From positions 2,047,501 to 2,111,500 of the forward strand of contig NZ_CP071057.1 in assembly GCF_017161425.1 (NCBI RefSeq): a DNA stretch of 64,000 nt, written 5' to 3'. Position 1 is the stretch's first letter, and every line of letters starts with the position of its first letter. Below are positions 61,150 through 64,000 of this stretch, in pieces. The notes beneath the pieces were generated by a model that saw nothing but the letters and a program-made list of their open reading frames with translations, had not been told where the DNA came from and did not search any database. Both the position numbers and the translations under genes were made by a program. Source of the stretch: Marinicauda algicola (GTDB taxonomy: Bacteria; Pseudomonadota; Alphaproteobacteria; Caulobacterales; Maricaulaceae).

Positions 61150-62748
61150 ATGGCATTGGAATTTCTCGATCTTGCGATCGTTGCGGCGTATGCGGTGATC
61201 CTTGTTGCGCTTGCGCTTTTCGTGAGCCGTGAGAAGGCGGGCCACGTGAAGGACAGCCAGGACTATTTCCTGGCCGGCCGGGCCCTGCCCTGGTGGGCGG
61301 TGGGGGCCTCGCTGATCGCGGCGAACATCTCGGCCGAGCAGATCATCGGCCAGTCCGGTCAGGGCTATGTCGTGGGCCTGGCGATCGCGGCCTACGAGTG
61401 GCAGGCCGCCATCGTGCTGCTGGTCGTGGCGAAATTCTTCCTGCCGATCTTCCTGAAGCGCGAGATCTACACCATGCCGCAATTCCTCGACCAGCGGTTC
61501 GGGTCGGGGGTCAAGTCGGTGATGGCGGTGTTCTGGATCGTGCTCTACACCGCGGTGAACCTGACCGCGGTGCTCTGGCTCGGGGCGCTGGCGATCAACG
61601 GGCTGACCGGGCTCGCGGTGTGGCCGGCCATGGCGGCGCTCGCGGCCTTTGCCGTGATCTACTCGCTCTATGGCGGGCTGAAGGCGGTGGCGCTGACCGA
61701 CATCATCCAGGTCGTGATCCTGATCGTGGGCGGGGCGGTGATCACCTGGGTGGCGCTCTCCCTGGTCGCGGACGGGGGCGGGCCGGTGGCCGGCTTCGCC
61801 ATCCTCCTGTCCGAGCTGCCCGGCCATTTCGAGATGATCCTGCCGCGCGACCATGCCAGCTACGGCGACCTGCCGGGCATCTGGACGCTGCTGGGCGGGC
61901 TGTGGGTGCTGCATTTCTCCTACTGGGGCTTCAACCAGTACATCATCCAGCGCGCGCTCGGCGCGAAGTCGCTCGACGAGGCGCGCAAGGGCCTCGCCTT
62001 CGCGGCCTTCCTCAAGCTGCTGATCCCGCTCATCGTGGTCGTGCCCGGCATCGCGGCGCTGTATCTCGCGCAGGAAGGCCGGCTCGACCCGGCCCTGCTC
62101 GCGGCGCGGCCGGATTCCACCTACGGCGTGCTGATGACGCTGGTGCCCGGCGGGCTGCGCGGCCTGGTCTTCGCCGCGCTCATCGCGGCCATCGTCTCCT
62201 CGCTGGCCTCGATGATGAACTCGATCTCGACCATCTTCACCATGGACATCTACCGGGCCCTGCGCCCGAACGGGCAGCGGGGCCACTACGTGCTCGTGGG
62301 GCGGATCACGGCCTTTGCCGCGATCCTCATCGCCCTGCTGCTCGCCCAGCCCTTCCTCGGCGGGTTCGAGAGCGCCTTCCAGACGATCCAGGAATATACC
62401 GGCTTCATCGCGCCCGGCGTGGTGGCGGTCTTCCTGCTCGGCTTCTTCTGGAAGCGCATGAACACGCCGGGCGCGTTCGGCGTCCTGGCCGGATCGGTCG
62501 GGCTGTCCTTCGTGTTCTGGCTGATGGCCGGAAACGGCAGCCTGGAGCTGCCCTTCGTGATCCGGATCTGGATCGTCTTCCTGGCGTGCCTGGCCCTGGG
62601 CGTGATCGTCTCGCTGATCACTCCGGCCCCGCGCGAGGACCGGCCCGTCGACCTCTCCGGCATCCGCTTCGCCACCACCGGCGGCTTCAACGTCGCCGGC
62701 ATCGCGATCATCGCCATCCTCGCCCTCATCTACGGAGTGTTCTGGTGA
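61150..62748 (+). CDS. Sodium/sugar symporter (SSS family)
   Basis: 532 residues, about 14 transmembrane helices. DYFLAGRALPWWAVGASLIA followed by ANISAEQIIGQSGQGY is the SglT/SGLT substrate and sodium region; the stretch SSLASMMNSISTIFTMDIYR matches the SSS signature with sodium-site Ser residues, and GLKAVALTDIIQVV follows the family pattern. In context it would bring in glucose or galactose set free by the amylases. A GGGGAGGGG site precedes the ATG. It overlaps zwf by one base. Confidence 0.92.
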   Translation: MALEFLDLAIVAAYAVILVALALFVSREKAGHVKDSQDYFLAGRALPWWAVGASLIAANISAEQIIGQSGQGYVVGLAIAAYEWQAAIVLLVVAKFFLPIFLKREIYTMPQFLDQRFGSGVKSVMAVFWIVLYTAVNLTAVLWLGALAINGLTGLAVWPAMAALAAFAVIYSLYGGLKAVALTDIIQVVILIVGGAVITWVALSLVADGGGPVAGFAILLSELPGHFEMILPRDHASYGDLPGIWTLLGGLWVLHFSYWGFNQYIIQRALGAKSLDEARKGLAFAAFLKLLIPLIVVVPGIAALYLAQEGRLDPALLAARPDSTYGVLMTLVPGGLRGLVFAALIAAIVSSLASMMNSISTIFTMDIYRALRPNGQRGHYVLVGRITAFAAILIALLLAQPFLGGFESAFQTIQEYTGFIAPGVVAVFLLGFFWKRMNTPGAFGVLAGSVGLSFVFWLMAGNGSLELPFVIRIWIVFLACLALGVIVSLITPAPREDRPVDLSGIRFATTGGFNVAGIAIIAILALIYGVFW

Positions 62749-64000
62749 TGGCCGAACTCGTCCCCGTCCAGCCCTTCGACATCGTCATCTTCGGCGCAAC
62801 CGGCGATCTGGCGCAGGGCAAGCTCCTGCCCGCGCTGTTCCACCGCTGGTGCGACGGGCAGATCCCGGCCGAGAGCCGGATCGTGGCCGCGGCCCGCGAC
62901 GCCATGAGCGCCGAGGAGTTCCGCGCGCTCACCGCGGCGCGCGTCGCCCCCGACGGCACCGTCGCGGAGCGCCGCGAGGCCTTCGCGAAATTCGCCAGGC
63001 TGATCGACTATGTCGCCGTCGACGTCTCCGACGGGGGCAGCGGCTGGGGCGAACTGGAGGCCGCTCTGGCGGGCGGGGAGTCCAAGATCCGGCTGTTCTA
63101 TCTCGCCCTGCCGCCCTCGCTCTACGGTCCGGTGTGCGGCGCGATCGCGAAGCACGGCCTTCGCACGGCAAGCTCGCGCATCGTTCTGGAAAAGCCGATC
63201 GGGCACGATTTCCACTCCGCACGCGAGATAAACCGGCGCGTCGGCGAGGTCTTCCCCGAGGATTCGATCTTCCGGATCGACCATTATCTCGGCAAGGAGA
63301 CGGTCCAGAATCTCCTGATCCTGCGCTTTGCCAACTTCCTGTTCGAGCCGCTGTGGAACGCGAACGGGATCGACCATGTCCAGATCACCGTCGCCGAGAC
63401 GGTCGGAGCCGGCCGGCGCGCCAGCTATTACGACACGGCCGGGGCGCTGCGCGACATGGTGCAGAACCACCTCCTGCAGCTGATGTGCCTGGTCGCGATG
63501 GAGCCGCCCTCGAGCCTCGACGCCGATCCGGTGCGCACCGAGAAGCTGAAGGTGCTGCGCGCGCTCAAGCCGGTCACCCAGGAAAGCGTCGCAAGATCCG
63601 TCGTGCGCGGTCAGTACAGGGGCGGCGTCATCGAGGGCGAGCCGGTCCCCGGCTATTCCGAGGAACTCGGCGCGAAGAGCCGCACCGAGACCTTCGTCGC
63701 CCTGCGCGCCGAGATCGGCAACTGGCGCTGGGCCGGCGTGCCCTTCTACCTGCGCACCGGCAAGCGCATGGCCGAGCGCCGCTCCGAGATCATCGTCCAG
63801 TTCAAGCAGGTTCCGCACGACGTCGTCGCGGCCGATCACGGCCGGCCCCATCCCAACCGCCTCGTCATCCGCCTGCAGCCCGACGAGGGGGTCAAGCTCA
63901 TGCTGATGACCAAGGATCCGGGCCCCGGCGGAGTGCGCCTGCGCTATGTGCCGCTGAACCTCTCCTTCGCGGAGACCTTCACCAAGGACTATCCCGACGC
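62748..64000 (+). CDS. zwf: Glucose-6-phosphate 1-dehydrogenase (3' end outside window)
   Basis: 417 residues visible, family about 490. It oxidises glucose 6-phosphate with NADP to 6-phosphogluconolactone, feeding the Entner-Doudoroff and pentose phosphate routes. IVIFGATGDLAQGKLLPALF is the coenzyme loop (with GK where RK is more usual), VLEKPIGHD the substrate Lys region, and RIDHYLGKETVQNLLI the active-site signature. The ATG overlaps the symporter TGA by one base (TGATG), a GTG one codon earlier is possible. Its place after the symporter suggests co-expression of uptake and first oxidation; pgl/edd probably follow beyond the window. Confidence 0.96.
   Translation, partial: MAELVPVQPFDIVIFGATGDLAQGKLLPALFHRWCDGQIPAESRIVAAARDAMSAEEFRALTAARVAPDGTVAERREAFAKFARLIDYVAVDVSDGGSGWGELEAALAGGESKIRLFYLALPPSLYGPVCGAIAKHGLRTASSRIVLEKPIGHDFHSAREINRRVGEVFPEDSIFRIDHYLGKETVQNLLILRFANFLFEPLWNANGIDHVQITVAETVGAGRRASYYDTAGALRDMVQNHLLQLMCLVAMEPPSSLDADPVRTEKLKVLRALKPVTQESVARSVVRGQYRGGVIEGEPVPGYSEELGAKSRTETFVALRAEIGNWRWAGVPFYLRTGKRMAERRSEIIVQFKQVPHDVVAADHGRPHPNRLVIRLQPDEGVKLMLMTKDPGPGGVRLRYVPLNLSFAETFTKDYPD

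Overview
The window is GC-rich, gene-dense chromosomal DNA with short intergenic gaps, many overlapping stop/start codons and no sign of plasmid or phage. The gene types point to an aerobic, heterotrophic alphaproteobacterium, most likely of the Caulobacterales/Maricaulales kind. The indicators are a large TonB-dependent receptor of the Caulobacter/Xanthomonas type beside a LacI-controlled maltodextrin locus, FAD-dependent tryptophan halogenases, a DUF6445 protein, and an alphaproteobacterial-type SerC. The genus cannot be settled from sequence reading alone. I saw no tRNA, rRNA, CRISPR array, insertion sequence or integrase.

Layout. 1-9.6 kb: housekeeping and scattered metabolism (a cut-off membrane protein with a divergent TetR regulator, purA, a secreted lipocalin-like protein, a PagL-type lipid A deacylase, serC, a second class-V aminotransferase, an EamA exporter, and a fused NADH dehydrogenase-like/SelD protein). 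9.8-11 kb: four small envelope proteins in a row (DUF1328, an acidic lipoprotein, DUF883, a two-TM protein) ending in a strong terminator. 11-17 kb: rsmI, amtB, an NmrA-like protein, an OsmC protein, an HI0933 flavoprotein, a DUF892 ferritin-like protein and a zinc-ribbon protein. 17.1-23.1 kb: glutamate synthase in the order gltD-gltB. 23.2-29.9 kb: a small membrane-anchored protein, a fatty acid hydroxylase/sterol desaturase, an M14 carboxypeptidase, an FG-GAP protein, a secreted protein, a DUF202 protein and an amine oxidase. 29.9-36.5 kb: histidine utilisation, with hutI-hutU-hutH-nitrilase on the minus strand and a divergent arginase-family hutG. 36.5-39.2 kb: a TPR/degenerate GGDEF/EAL c-di-GMP protein.

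39.4-64 kb is the accessory and most interesting part. A secreted subtilase carries 13 tandem heptapeptides of the form [YW]GDIxxF and is divergent from a tryptophan halogenase. A second halogenase converges on the first. Then comes an alpha-glucan utilisation locus: TonB-dependent receptor, cytoplasmic GH13 alpha-glucosidase, LacI regulator, MFS sugar transporter, exported GH13 amylase, GH97 lipoprotein, a CBM20-esterase lipoprotein, a DUF6445 protein, a second exported GH13 lipoprotein, a sodium/sugar symporter and zwf (cut by the window end). A TGCAAAATTTTGCA-like palindrome recurs in three of its control regions and is a good candidate for the LacI operator.

How the genes fit together. 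Starch fragments would cross the outer membrane through the receptor and be trimmed by the exported GH13 and GH97 enzymes. Maltose and glucose would enter by the MFS and SSS carriers, the cytoplasmic GH13 enzyme would finish hydrolysis, and glucose 6-phosphate would enter the Entner-Doudoroff or pentose phosphate route through Zwf. Nitrogen comes in by AmtB and is fixed by GltDB; the hut genes turn histidine into glutamate. These pathway links are inferred from family membership and gene order.
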